Shown one piece after another: positions 1 through 10,559 of a DNA stretch of 64,000 nucleotides. Where the stretch lies: contig NC_089234.1 of NCBI RefSeq assembly GCF_963924675.1, positions 29,286,275 to 29,350,274 on the forward strand, read 5' to 3'. Position numbers and translations under genes: made by a program. Origin of the DNA: Phocoena phocoena. Lineage: Eukaryota; Chordata; Mammalia; Artiodactyla; Phocoenidae. The first letter of the stretch is position 1, and each line of letters starts with the position of its first letter. The notes under the pieces are model-generated. The model was not told the DNA's origin, did no database searches, and saw only the letters and a list, made by a program, of their open reading frames with translations.

Positions 1-2130
1 CTCTATGTATAGTATCAAGTCATCTGCAAACAGTGACAGCTTTACTTCCTCTTTTCCGACTTGGATTCCTTTTATTTCTTTTTCTTCTCTGATTGCTGTG
101 GCTAAAACTTCCAAAACTATGTTGAATAATAGCGGTGAGAGTGAGCAACGTTGTCTTGTTCCTGATCTTAGTGTAAATGGTTTCAGTTTTTCACCATTGA
201 AAATGATGTTGGCTGTGGGTTTGTCATATATGACCTTTATTATGTTGAGGTAAGTTCCCTCTATGCCTACCTTCTGTAGGGTTTTTATCATAAATGGGTA
301 TTTAATTTTGTCGAAAGCTTTTTCTGCATCTATTGAGATTTTTTTACGGCTTTTGTACCTCGATTTGTTAATATGGTGTATCACATTGATTGATTTGCAT
401 ATATTGAAGAATCCTTGCATTCCTGGGATAAACCCCACTTGATCATGGTGTATGATCCTTTTAATATGCTGCTGGATTCTGTTTGCTAGTATTTTGCTGT
501 GGATTTTTGCATCTATGTTCATCAGTGATATTGGCCTGTAGTTTTCTTTTTTTGTGACATCTTTGTCTGGTTTTGGCATCAGGGTGATGGCGGCCTTGTA
601 GAATGAGTTGGGGAGTGTTCCTCCCTCTGCTATATTTTGGAAGAGTTTGAGAAGGATAGGTGTTAGTTCTCTCTAAAAGTTTGATAGAATTCACCTGTGA
701 ATCCATCTGGTCCTGGGCATTTGTTTGTTGGAAGATTTTTAATCACAGTTTCAATTTCAGTGCTTGTGACTGGTCTGTGTATATTTTCTGTTTCTTCCTG
801 GTTCAGTCTTGGAAGGTTGTGCTTTTCTAAGAATTTGTCCATTTCTTCTAGGTTGTCCATTTTATTGGCATAGAGTTGCTTGTAGTAATCTCTAATGATC
901 CTTTGTATTTCTGCAGTGTCAGTTGTGACTTCTCCTTTTTCATTCTAGTTCTGTTGATTTGAGTCTTCTCCCTTTTTTTCTTGATGAGTCTGGCTAATGG
1001 TTTATTAATTCTGTTTATCTTCTCAAAGACCAGTTTTTAGTTTTATTGATCTTTGCTATTGTTTCCTTCATTTCTTTTTCATTTATTTCTGATCTGATCT
1101 TTATGATTTCTTTTCTTCTGCTAACTTTGGGAGTTTTTTGTTCTTCTTTCTCTAATTGCTTTAGGTGTAAGTTTAGGTTGTTTATTTGAGGTGTTTCTTG
1201 TTTCTCTAGGTAGGATTGTAATGCTATACACTTCCCTCTTGGAACTGCTCTTGCTGCATCCCATAGGTTTTGGGCCATCGTGTTTTCCTTGTCATTTGTT
1301 TCCAAGTACTTTTTGAATTCCTCTTTGATTTCTTCAGTGATCCCTCGGTTATTTAGTAGTGTATTGTTTAGCTTCCATGTGTTTATATTTTTTACTGTCT
1401 TTTTCGTGTAATATATCTAGTCTCATAGTGTTGTGGTCAAAAAGATACTTGATACAACTTCAATTTTCTTAAATTTACCAAGGCTTGATTTGTGACCCAA
1501 GATATGATCTATCCTGGAGAATGTTCCATGAGCAGTTGAGAAGAAAGTGTATTCTATTGTTTTTGGATGGAACGTCCTATCCATGTCAATTAAATCTATC
1601 TTGTTTAATGTGTCACTTAAAGCTTCTGTTTCCTTATTTATTTTCATTTTGGATGATCTGTCCTTTGGTGAAAGTGGGGTGTCAAAGTCCCCTACTATTA
1701 TTGTGTTACTGTTGATTTCCCCTCTTATGGCTGTTAACATTTGCCTTATGTATTGAGGTGCTCCTATGTTGGGTGCATATATATTTTAAATTGTTATATC
1801 TTCTTCTTGGATCGATCCCTTGATCATTATGTAGTGTCCTTCTTTGTCTCTTGTAATAGTCTTTCTTTTAAAGTCTATTTTGTCTGATATGAGAATTGCT
1901 ACTCCAGCTTTCTTTTGATTTGCATTTGCATGGAATATCTTTTTTCATCCCCTCACTTTCAGTCTGTATGTGTCCCTAGGTCTGAAGTGGGTCTCTGTAG
2001 AGAGCCTATATATGGCTCTTGTTTTTGTATCCATTCAGCCAGTCTATGTCTTTTGGTTGGAGCATTTAATCCATTTACATTTAGGGTAATTATCAATATG
2101 TATGTTCCTATTACCATTTTCTTAATTGTT
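1..2130 (-). pseudogene. L1 ORF2 remnant: endonuclease plus part of reverse transcriptase
   Basis: On the minus strand this encodes the L1 ORF2 protein from the apurinic-type endonuclease (about 2110-1420; GDFDTPLSP and RIDHILGHKSSLGKF are visible) through the linker to the reverse transcriptase. There [15 protein letters not shown] is readable near 690-740, and the catalytic FADD motif is encoded at 30-19, right at the window edge. The frame is not intact. The block at 1740-1015 and the block at 860-663 are in different frames, so a frameshift lies between 1015 and 860, and more breaks follow toward 600. The full protein would be near 1,275 residues; about 700 codons are inside this window. 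It is a pseudogene copy, not a host gene. Confidence 0.88.
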
Positions 2131-2175
2131 TTCGGTTTGTTATTGTAGGTCTTTTCCTCCTCTTGTGTTTCCTGC

Positions 2176-3075
2176 CTAGAGAAATTCCTTTAGCATTTTT
2201 TGTAAAGCTTGTTTGGTGGTGCTGAATTCTCTTAGCTTTTGCTTGTCTGTAAAGGTTTTAATTTCTCCATCGAATATGAATGAGATCCCCGCTGGGTAGA
2301 GTAATCTTGGTTGTCAGTTTTTCCCTTTCATCACTTTAAATATGTTCTGCCACTCCCTTCTTGCTTGCAGAGTTTCTGCTGAAAGGTCAGCTGTTAACCT
2401 TATGGGGATTTCCTTGTATGTTATTTGTTGCTTTTTCCTTGCTGCTTTTAATATTTTTTCTTTGTATTTAAGTTTTTATAGTTTGATTAATATGTGTCTT
2501 GGCATGTTTCTCTTTGGATTTATCCTGTATGGGACTCTTTGCACTTCCTTAACTTGATTGACTATTTCCTTTCCCTTACTAGGGAAGTTTTCAACTATAA
2601 TCCCTTCAGATATTTTCTCAGTCCCTTTCTTTTTCTCTTCGTCTTCTGGGACCCCTATAATATGAATGTTGGTGTGTTTAATGTTGTCCCAGAGGTCTCT
2701 GAGACTGTCCTCAATTCTTTTCATTCTTTTTTCTTTATTCTGCTCTGTGATTTTTATTTCCACTATTTTATCTTCCAGGTCACTTATCTGTTCTTCTGCC
2801 TCAGTTATTCTGCTATTGATTCCTTCTAGAGAATTTTTAATTTCATTTATTGTGTTTCTGGGATTCATCATTGTTTGTTTGCTCTTTAGTTCTTCTAGGG
2901 CCTTGTTAAATGTTTCTTTTATTTTCTCCGTTCTATTTACAAGATTTTTGATCATGTTTACTATCATTACTCTGAATTCATTTTCAGGTAGACTGCCTAT
3001 TTCCTCTTCATTTGTTTGGTCAGGTGTGTTTTTACCTTGCTCCTTCATCTGCTGCGTATTTCTCTGTCTTCTCAT
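2176..3075 (-). pseudogene. L1 ORF1 with two in-frame nonsense codons
   Basis: The minus-strand frame from the ATG at 3075 runs 199 codons (MRRQRNTQQMKEQGK...) to a stop at 2478-2476, then stays in the same frame to a natural-looking end at 2178-2176. A second nonsense codon (TGA) lies at 2316-2314, where Trp is expected. No frameshift is needed. The N-terminal half is rich in E, K, I and L heptads (about residues 50-125) and fits the ORF1p coiled coil. The following section (HTNIHIIGVPEDEE and onward) fits the RNA-recognition part. ORF1p is the trimeric RNA chaperone of the L1 particle. A total of 299 codons is close to the family's usual length. Confidence 0.88.
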
Positions 3076-4921
3076 TTTGTTTAACTTACTGTGTTTGGGG
3101 TCTCCTTTTCACAGGGTGCAGGTTCATAGTTCCCCTTGTTTTTGGTGTCTGCCCCCAGTGGGTAAGGTTAGTTCAGTGGGTTGTGTAGGCTTCCTGGTGA
3201 AGGGGACTGGTGCCTGTGTCTGGTGGATGAGTCTGGATCTTGTCTTTGTGGTGGGCAGGACCAAATCCGGTGGTGTGTTTTGGGGTGTCTGTGAACTTAT
3301 TATGATTTTAGGCAGCCTCTCTGCTAATGGGTGGGGTTGTGTTCCTGTCTTGCTAGTTGTTTGACATGGGGTGTCCAGCATTGGAGCTTGCTGGTTGTTG
3401 AATGGAGCTGGGTCTTAGCATTGAGACAGGGAGCTCTGGGAGAGCTCTTGCCAATTGATATTATGTGGGGCCGGGAGGTCTCTGGTGGTCCAGTGTCCTG
3501 AACTCGGCTCTCCCATATCTGAGGCTCCAGCCTGACGTCAGGCCGGAGCACCGAGACCCTGTCAGCCACATGGCTCAGAAGAAAGGGAGAAAAAAAAGAA
3601 AGAAAGAAAACATAAAATAAAGTTATTAAAATTAAAAACTTTTTTGAAGTATTAAAATTAAAAATTTTTAAAGTAATTAAAAAAAAAAGAAGAGAGCAAC
3701 CGAAGCAGTAAACAAATCCACCAATGATAGCAAGCACTTAAAACTAAACTATGATAAACTTACAAATCAGAAACTAGTCAGTAGCATACAGCAAACCCCT
3801 AATCTCCAGTTGCTTCCAAATTCCACTGCCTCAATTTTGGGATGATTCATTGTCTATTCAGTTATTCCACAGATGCAATGTACATCAACTTGATTGTGGA
3901 GATTTAATCCACTGCTCCTGAGGCTGCAGAGAGAAATTTCCCTTTCTCTTCTTTGTTCGCACAGCTCCTGGGATTCAGCTTTGGATTTGGCCCTCTGCAT
4001 GTAGGTTGCCCTCTGATGTCTGTCCTTCGCCCAGACAGGAGGGGGTTAAAGAAGTGGCTGATTAGGGGGCTCTGGCTCACTCAGGCTGGGGGGCGGGAGG
4101 GGTACTGAATGCGGGGTGAGCCTGCGGCGGCAGAGGCCAGCCTGACGTCGCAACAGCCTGAGGCGCACTGTGCGTTCTCCCAGGGAAGTTGTCCCTGCAT
4201 CATAGGACCCTGGCAGTGGTGGGACGCACAGGCTCCGGGAAGGGGAGGTGTGGATAATGACCTGTGTTTGCACACAGGCTTCTTGGTGGCTCCAGCAGCA
4301 GCCTTAGCGTTTCATGCCCGTCTCTGGTGTCTGCACTGATGGCTGTGGCTTGCGCCCCTCTCTGGAGCTCATTTAGGTGGTTCTCTGAATCCCCTCTCCT
4401 CACGCACCCGGAAACAATGGTCTCTTGCCTCTTAGGTAGGTCCAGACTTTTTCCCGGACTACCTTCCGGCTAGCTGTGGCGCACTAGCCCCCTTCAGGCT
4501 GTGTTCACGCAGCCAGCCCCAGTCCTCTCCCTGGGGTCTGACCTCTGAAGCCCGAGCCTCAGCTCCCAACCCCCACCTGCCCTGGCAGGTGAGCATACAA
4601 GCCTCTCGGACTGGTGAGTGCTAGCCAGCACCGATCCTCTGTGTGGGAATCTCTCCACTTTGCCCTCCACACCCCTGTTGCTGTGCTCTCCTCTGTGGCT
4701 CTGAAGCTTCCCCACACACACACCCCGTCTCCACCAGTGAAGGGGCTTCCTAGTGTGTGGAAACCTTTCCTCCTTCACAGCTCCCACCCAGAGGTGCAGG
4801 TCCTGTCCCTATTCTTTTGTCTCTGTTTTTTCTTTTTTCTTTTGCCCTACCCAGGTACGTGGGGAGTTTCTTGCCTTTTGGGAAGTCTGAGGTCTTCTGC
4901 CAGACCATCTTGAAGGTCCTC
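3076..4921 (-). promoter_or_regulatory. L1 5' UTR / internal promoter region
   Basis: About 1.85 kb lies upstream of ORF1 on the minus strand. Most of 4020-4900 is GC-rich with many CpGs, and an A-rich stretch sits at about 3590-3690 on the + strand. In L1 elements this region holds the sense promoter and often an antisense promoter. An antisense promoter here would fire in the same direction as HPSE2. The position is seen; activity is inferred from the family only. Confidence 0.7.
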
Positions 4922-5099
4922 CTATAATTTTGTTTTCTTATACTATTCTTTAATGCTTTTAGAACGAGGGTTCTACTATCACAAAATGATTTGAGTAGTT
5001 TTTGTTCTTTATTCTTTACCTATTCTTTGCAACAATGTATTTAATATAGGGATTATTTGTTCTTTAAGGGTTTTGTTAAACCTGTTGTAGAGAGCTTCT
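4922..5099. other. short spacer between two L1 pieces
   Basis: AT-rich sequence with no recognisable repeat or gene, between the 5' end of the antisense L1 and older sense L1M-like sequence. Confidence 0.5.
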
Positions 5100-6470
5100 G
5101 GTCTGGCCATGATGGAATACTTTGTATTGGACTGACCCTCCCACCAAAAACAACTCTAAAAGGTGGTCAAATAATAAAATAACCTTTCAAAGGTACTGGA
5201 GTATAATCAACACAGGGAGACTTGAGGGGCTAGGATCCTCGTAAGAAGGGATATCTATGAAGTGAACCACATATCACCACCATCTCTAGATTTTTCCCTA
5301 AGGGCATTTTCCAGATTATCACCTAGAGGAATAGAGTTTAAGTAGAAACAGCATTCTTTTTGTGCTGGGGAGACAGAGTCAGATTTTGGGGCTTCCAAAG
5401 TGGCGTATTAAAGGGAAAATCCCAGAGAAAAGCAAAGCACAGAGAAGGAGCCCAAAAATGTAATACAAATTCCCCACAAATGATTGGCCAACTCGTCAGC
5501 TGCATGTACAAGTGGTGAGACCCCTAGAAATGAAGCAAAAAACAACAGCTGAGAGGCTAGAGTACTGTACAAAGATTTTAGCAACCACATAATGATAGAG
5601 AAACAGATTAGAGCTCAAGTCCTGTCAGTGGGTGGGGGTTTTAATAAATGCCCCTGATTTTCAGTTGAGACTCTGCAAGGCTTATACCCTAGGAGTAATG
5701 ACAATGCCCTAGAAATAAGGACAGTGTCTTAGCAGTAAAGGCAAATCTGAAAAAGACCAAACCTACCAAAGCTGTAAACCAAACTTTAATAAGATCAAGG
5801 TGATCTGCTGGTATTCTCTGTTCTTTCCAGAAGAAGCAATAACTGTCTTTGGAGAATGGCAAATCGTCCATAGCCTTTACAATTTTTAATTTACAATGTC
5901 CAAGATCCACTTTAAAGTTATGAAGCATGCCAAAAAATAGAACTAAGTTGTCAGAAGCTAAGAGAGGAGAAACACACACACACGTGTGTACACTCACGTG
6001 ATTCTGGCATTTGGGTTATCAGACAAGGAACTTTAAATAACTCTGATGAATATGTTCAGGAAAGTAGAGGAAAATATGAATAAAAGGTGAAAGATAGAGG
6101 ATTTTAACAGAGAATTGGAACCTATTTTACAAAAATCAAATGGACTAGTGCAAAAATATCTGAAATTAAGAACTCTCTGGATGTGTTTAACAAAACAGAC
6201 AAGATATAGCAAAAAATAAAAAAAGGATTAATTAACTTATAGACAGGTTAATCAGAAATATCCAAAATGAAGCACAGGAAAAAATAAAAAGAATGGTAAA
6301 AATTAGTGTATGGAATATGTGGGATAGAGTCAACTTTTACTGAGAATTGGAGTACCAGAAGAACAGAAAATGCAACAGAAGCAATTTTTGAAGACAGAAT
6401 GACCAAGAAAATGCCACAAATTGAAGAAGCTCACATTTTTAAAAGTTAAACTTAGAATTAGCATATGACT
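5100..6470 (+). mobile_element. old L1M-type LINE, 5' UTR/ORF1-like portion
   Basis: The start (a GACCCTCCCACCAAAAACAACTCTAAAA-like segment near 5135) resembles the 5' region of mammalian-wide L1M elements. A-rich degenerate sequence follows, similar to the ORF1-flanking part. There are many stops and no usable frame. The boundaries are approximate and the subfamily is not assigned. Confidence 0.5.
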
Positions 6471-7030
6471 CAGCAATTCTACTTAGAGTTATATACCCCC
6501 AAAGAACTGAAAACAGGTATTTTTTTTAATTGCAAACAGGTATTGTTTTCCATTAATACTTTTCCAAGTATTTCCATGGAAATGCTTTTCCATGAATATT
6601 CATAACAGCACTATTTACAAAAGCAGCTAAAAGGTGGAAGAAGTCCACCTTTTGAATGTATAAACAAAATGTGGTATATCTGGAATAAGTACTGATACAT
6701 GACATGACATGACATGGATAAACTTTGAAAACTTTATGCTAAGTGAAAGAAGCCAGTCACAAAGGACCACGTATCAAATGGTTCCATTTATATGGAATTG
6801 CCAGAAGAGGTATATCCATAGGGACAGAAAGATTAGTGGTTTCTAGGGGCTGGGGAACAGGAGGATAGAGATTGACTGCTTAATGGTTATGGGGTTTCCT
6901 TTTCAGGTGAAAATGTTTTGGAACTAGATACTGATGATGGTTGCACAGCATTACAACTGTACTAAATGCCACTATTGTAAACTTTAAAATGGTTAATTTT
7001 ATGTTACACAATTGAAAAACATTTATAGAA
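6440..7030 (+). mobile_element. L1 3'-terminal piece, sense
   Basis: The sequence follows the well-known L1 ORF2-end/3' UTR pattern: actcagcaattctacttag, then ...aacagcactatttacaaaag, then a degenerate 'atgtataaacaaaatgtggtatat' region and 'tatggggtttccttt...aaatgttttggaactagat'. It is diverged and inserted into, or adjoining, the preceding L1M sequence. A tri-repeat of tgaca/catga is visible near 6697-6717. Confidence 0.65.
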
Positions 7031-7439
7031 GGATCTCAGCAAATTGTAATAAGGATACATACAAAGAAAACCACACCTAGATAAATCTAGTCATACTGTG
7101 AGAAAATAAAACTAGCTGGTGAAAAAAAATATTATTTCATTATCTTCTAGCTTCTATAGTTTATGTTGATAAGTAATATGATCACTCTTTTGAAGATAAA
7201 GTCTTTTTTTTTGGCTGCTTTTAAGATTTTTGCTTGATTCATATATCATACCATAAACAAAAATTTTAATTAAATAGATCACAGAAAGATAAAACAAAGC
7301 TTCAGAAGAAAACAGCATATTCTCATGACTTTGAAGTAGGCAAAGATTTCTTAAATAAGACATAAAAATCAGTAACTCTGAAAAAAAGATTGATTAATTG
7401 AACTTTTTGTCAATGAACAATCTCTATTCATTAAATTTT

Positions 7440-7620
7440 TAAAAAGACACCATACACAAGTGGAAAGGCAAGTCACAAACTGAGAGGAGATATTGGCCAT
7501 ATATATACAACAAAAGGTTTGCATCCAGGATATATAAAATATTACTGCTAGTCAATAAGAAAAATAGGGGATTTGATCTTAAAAAGGGCAAAAGACACAA
7601 ACAGGCACTTCACAAAATGT
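7440..7620 (+). mobile_element. L1M ORF2 C-terminal fragment
   Basis: The order 'aggagatattggccatata', 'catccaggatatataaaata', 'gtcaataagaaaaatagg', 'aaaagggcaaaagacacaaa' matches the L1 ORF2 region just upstream of the 3' UTR. It is short and diverged. The region 7630-8220 beyond it shows nothing that I can name. Confidence 0.5.
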
Positions 7621-8227
7621 CCTGTTTTGTGTATGGAACAGCCCTCTTAGATTTCTGGTGTAAGTTGTAGCTCCCAGTCCCCATTCTTGAGGCCTATGCT
7701 TGATCCAGTTTCTCTTGATTCTACTCAGTTACCATTCTGATTTTGAATCTCTATTTATTTCTACTATTTAGAGATTTTTCTTCATTTCAGAAAAGTTTAG
7801 CTGATATTCTTTGTTTTATTTGTGCAGCATTTCTACATCTTTAAGATTGGAGGTGCGATTCCTAGCATCCACTCAGTCATGGGTGTTTACTTAGAAGTCC
7901 AAATTCCATTTTCATGAAGTCAGTTTAAATTAGAGTGGGTGATATAGCCTGGATTGTTTCTGGATTCATGACTATATTACTATAAGTCACTGCGGGCACA
8001 GTAAGTTAAAAGAGTTCACGGAGCAGGAAGCTATTTAGAGTGGGAAGAGAGAAATAGAGGGATCTGGAGGTTTATACAACCATTGGAAACAAATGCTGGC
8101 AAAGCCAGTGTACTGTTAGCACTTTCTTTTCTGGTTGACCTTATTTTGAGCGCTTGCTCTTTATCACTAGGGACCTGGTGGGGTTTTGTTTGTGTGTTTT
8201 ATACAAGCAAAGTATCTAATAATTTAC

Positions 8228-8395
8228 AGTGATCCAGTGACTCTCAAGGATTGGGATCTATTCACAACTCATATCACCTGGGATGCTGATTAAAAATGTG
8301 GATTCAAGAGCTCCACCCAGAGCCAGGGAATCTACATTTAACATGCTTTCTATGGTGGTGATTCATATATTCAAGTGTGAAAACCATTACAGATA
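8228..8395. mobile_element. MER5A-type hAT DNA transposon relic
   Basis: The segment 'ccagtgactctcaaggattg ... cacctgggatgctgattaaaaatgtgga ... ctccacccagagccagggaa ... gtgaaaaccatta' follows the MER5A pattern, a short non-autonomous Charlie-group element with imperfect terminal inverted repeats. Confidence 0.7.
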
Positions 8396-8528
8396 GGTAC
8401 TAGAGATATGTATGTTAATTAACACTGCCAGTAGTGGTTGTATATCAACTGTGGGAAATCTGGCAGATAATGCTTTAATCCAAGAGAATAAGTGGTAGTT
8501 TTCTAGCTATGGAGAATTTTAATTGTTT

Positions 8529-8885
8529 AGAGCATCAGGGACTGGCAATCTATAGCCTGTAGGCCAAATCCAGCCCATCGTGGGTTTTTGTTTGGCCACC
8601 AAGTTTTACAGAATGCTATTTGCATTTGTAAATGGTTGAAAAGAATCAAAAGAAAAATACTTGTGACATGTGAACATTCTATGAAATTTAAATTTTAGTG
8701 TCCATAAATAATGTTTTATTGGAACACAGCTATGCTTATCATTTGTGAATTGTCTATGGCTGCTTTTGCATTATGATAGCAGAGTTGAGACGTTGCAGCA
8801 GAGACGATATAGCCCCCAAGGCCTAAATTACTTATTATCTGTCTCTTTGAAGAAAAAGTTTGCGGCCCCCTGGGCAAGGCTGTAG
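8529..8885. mobile_element. MER1-group hAT-Charlie DNA transposon relic
   Basis: The element runs from 'gggactggcaatctatagcc' and 'ccaaatccagcccatc' to 'aaaaagtttgcggccccctg'. The centre has the characteristic 'ttttattggaacacagctat' and 'gtctatggctgcttttgca'. The ends are roughly inverted. The exact subfamily is not assigned. Confidence 0.7.
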
Positions 8886-8965
8886 GCTTTCACCATACTA
8901 TGCAGACCTGTTAATCTCCTCATAACCCCAAGGCTGCCTCCACTTCTGTACCTCCCCTGGTAACC

Positions 8966-9004
8966 CCCCCCACACACACACATACACACACATACATTCA
9001 CACA

Positions 9005-9050
<46 letters not shown>
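8966..9050. repeat. compound CA/CT microsatellite
   Basis: A run of interrupted (CA)n, then (TC)n of about nine units, then pure (AC)n of about 13-14 units. Confidence 0.95.
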
Positions 9051-9052
<2 letters not shown>

Positions 9053-10559
9053 GACTGAATGTCCAGCAGTGAAGACCCAGACTGTCTTTTTCATTGTGAA
9101 AGAAGAAAGCAAAACTGCCCTGTTCTCATTCAGAAAGATTCTTTAAGTTTACCTTTGAAGTATTCTGTGATCTTTGGGAAATCTGTTCTGGAAATATCAG
9201 TAACTCTCATTATATTAATTCAACCCTTACTAATCCTTGGTGCCACTTAGAAGGGCCAATTCTAGCCCCAGGAAAACATAAAAAATGTCTAAAAAGTCTT
9301 AAAAGGGGAAATCCATTTACGACAAGCTAAAGGTTAATGGATTCATTATTCAACCTCAAACTGCATTGTATCAAACAAATCATTTGATGTAACAAAGAAA
9401 AGAGTGTTTTTAAACTTGATAAGAGAATAGGGCTTCCTGAATCTTTCCCAAATGTTTGATAAGATAAAAGATAAATTTTGGAGAAAAGAAAATAAAGCAG
9501 GAATTAAAACTAAGGAGCTTTTCTTTTCTTTGTGTATATAAAGGGGCAGATATATAGTCTGTGAATTACTGGGTGCCTTTTTTTTCACAGCTTCTCTCAA
9601 CCTTCTTTCTGGTCACTTTTCTGTCCAATAGCAAAATGATAAAAATAAATAAATGAGGAAGTAAGAGTAAATGGAAAACGGGGTTAGAAGAATAATAAAG
9701 CAGTGGGAAAGATTAACACTCTAATGTATATCAGCTGGTTTTATTCTCTTGTTAGAGATAGGCTACAAATTTGATTCTTTGCTTCAAGTAGCCAAAGCAA
9801 AATGGAAAATAAAATTTAGTGTCCATGAGTCAAAAACCAAACTAATTTTTCATGAGAAACATCATTTTCCTGTTACTAAATCTTGAGATAAACGTTTCTG
9901 GTAGGTCCTCATAAAAAGGCTTCCTATGTGATGACATGGATGCTCTTTTACACACACACATGCACACACATGTGTAATACAGACACTTTTTGTCCTATTC
10001 TTTCAAAAGCATGGATACAAAGCTCACATTAAGGAAATGGCATGGTATAGGGTCTGAGTGATTTCTAGATCTCATAAATAAATGACAGTGTGGAAAATTA
10101 AACTCAAATAGGAAACTTATATGAGACCTTTGGGCAAGTCATTTTGTTTTGCTTTCCTCATATGTTGGATTTACTCCTGTGTGCATCTGTTGGACGACAT
10201 AATACGCAAATACAATTTCATTAATACCATCTGAAATGTAGTTTCACACATATTGAGGGGACACCCAGTGGTATCATTTCACTTTGTGTCAAAGAGGAGA
10301 CCTTGAGCCTTGGATCTGGAAAGGGCCTTAGAAATCATCTTGGTCAAAAATGGCAAATGTGTGGTATATGTGCCTACATTCCTTACTCTCATTACCATGG
10401 CAGACATTACTAATTGATTACATTAATACACGGATGGATAATACAAAGTGGAGATAAGGCTATTTCTCAACACAACCCTTAATACAAGTATTACCAAAAG
10501 ATCAGTGCTGACATGCCCAATAAGAATGCTTTTAATGGATTTCTGGTTTTAGTTCCAAC
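9051..10559. other. intronic stretch without recognised gene
   Basis: AT-rich intron. A short CA/TG-rich patch lies at about 9950-9976. The phrase near 10305-10345 (ctggaaagggccttagaaatcat) resembles an old mammalian repeat, but too little remains to name it. No convincing coding frame. Confidence 0.5.

Larger units (their letters stand above)
1..4921 (-). mobile_element. L1 (LINE-1) retrotransposon, antisense, complete at the 5' side, cut by the window start
   Basis: Read on the minus strand, this holds in order a GC-rich 5' UTR (about 4921-3076), ORF1 (3075-2176) and most of ORF2 (about 2130-1). It stops inside the reverse-transcriptase domain because the window ends. The organisation and the ORF1/ORF2 peptides are those of cetartiodactyl L1. 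The 5' end is placed near 4905-4921, where the recognisable UTR stops; the exact first base is uncertain. Nonsense codons in ORF1 and frame breaks in ORF2 make it inactive. It lies antisense to HPSE2 in the intron upstream of exon A. Confidence 0.9.

Noticed and set aside
2666..3364. 232-codon open frame on the + strand
   Set aside because: It is the antisense of L1 ORF1 and its 5' UTR border; the minus strand carries the real ORF1 peptide.
9059..9250. 63-codon open frame on the + strand
   Set aside because: It follows a microsatellite, has no recognisable protein content, and is of a length expected by chance in 64 kb.
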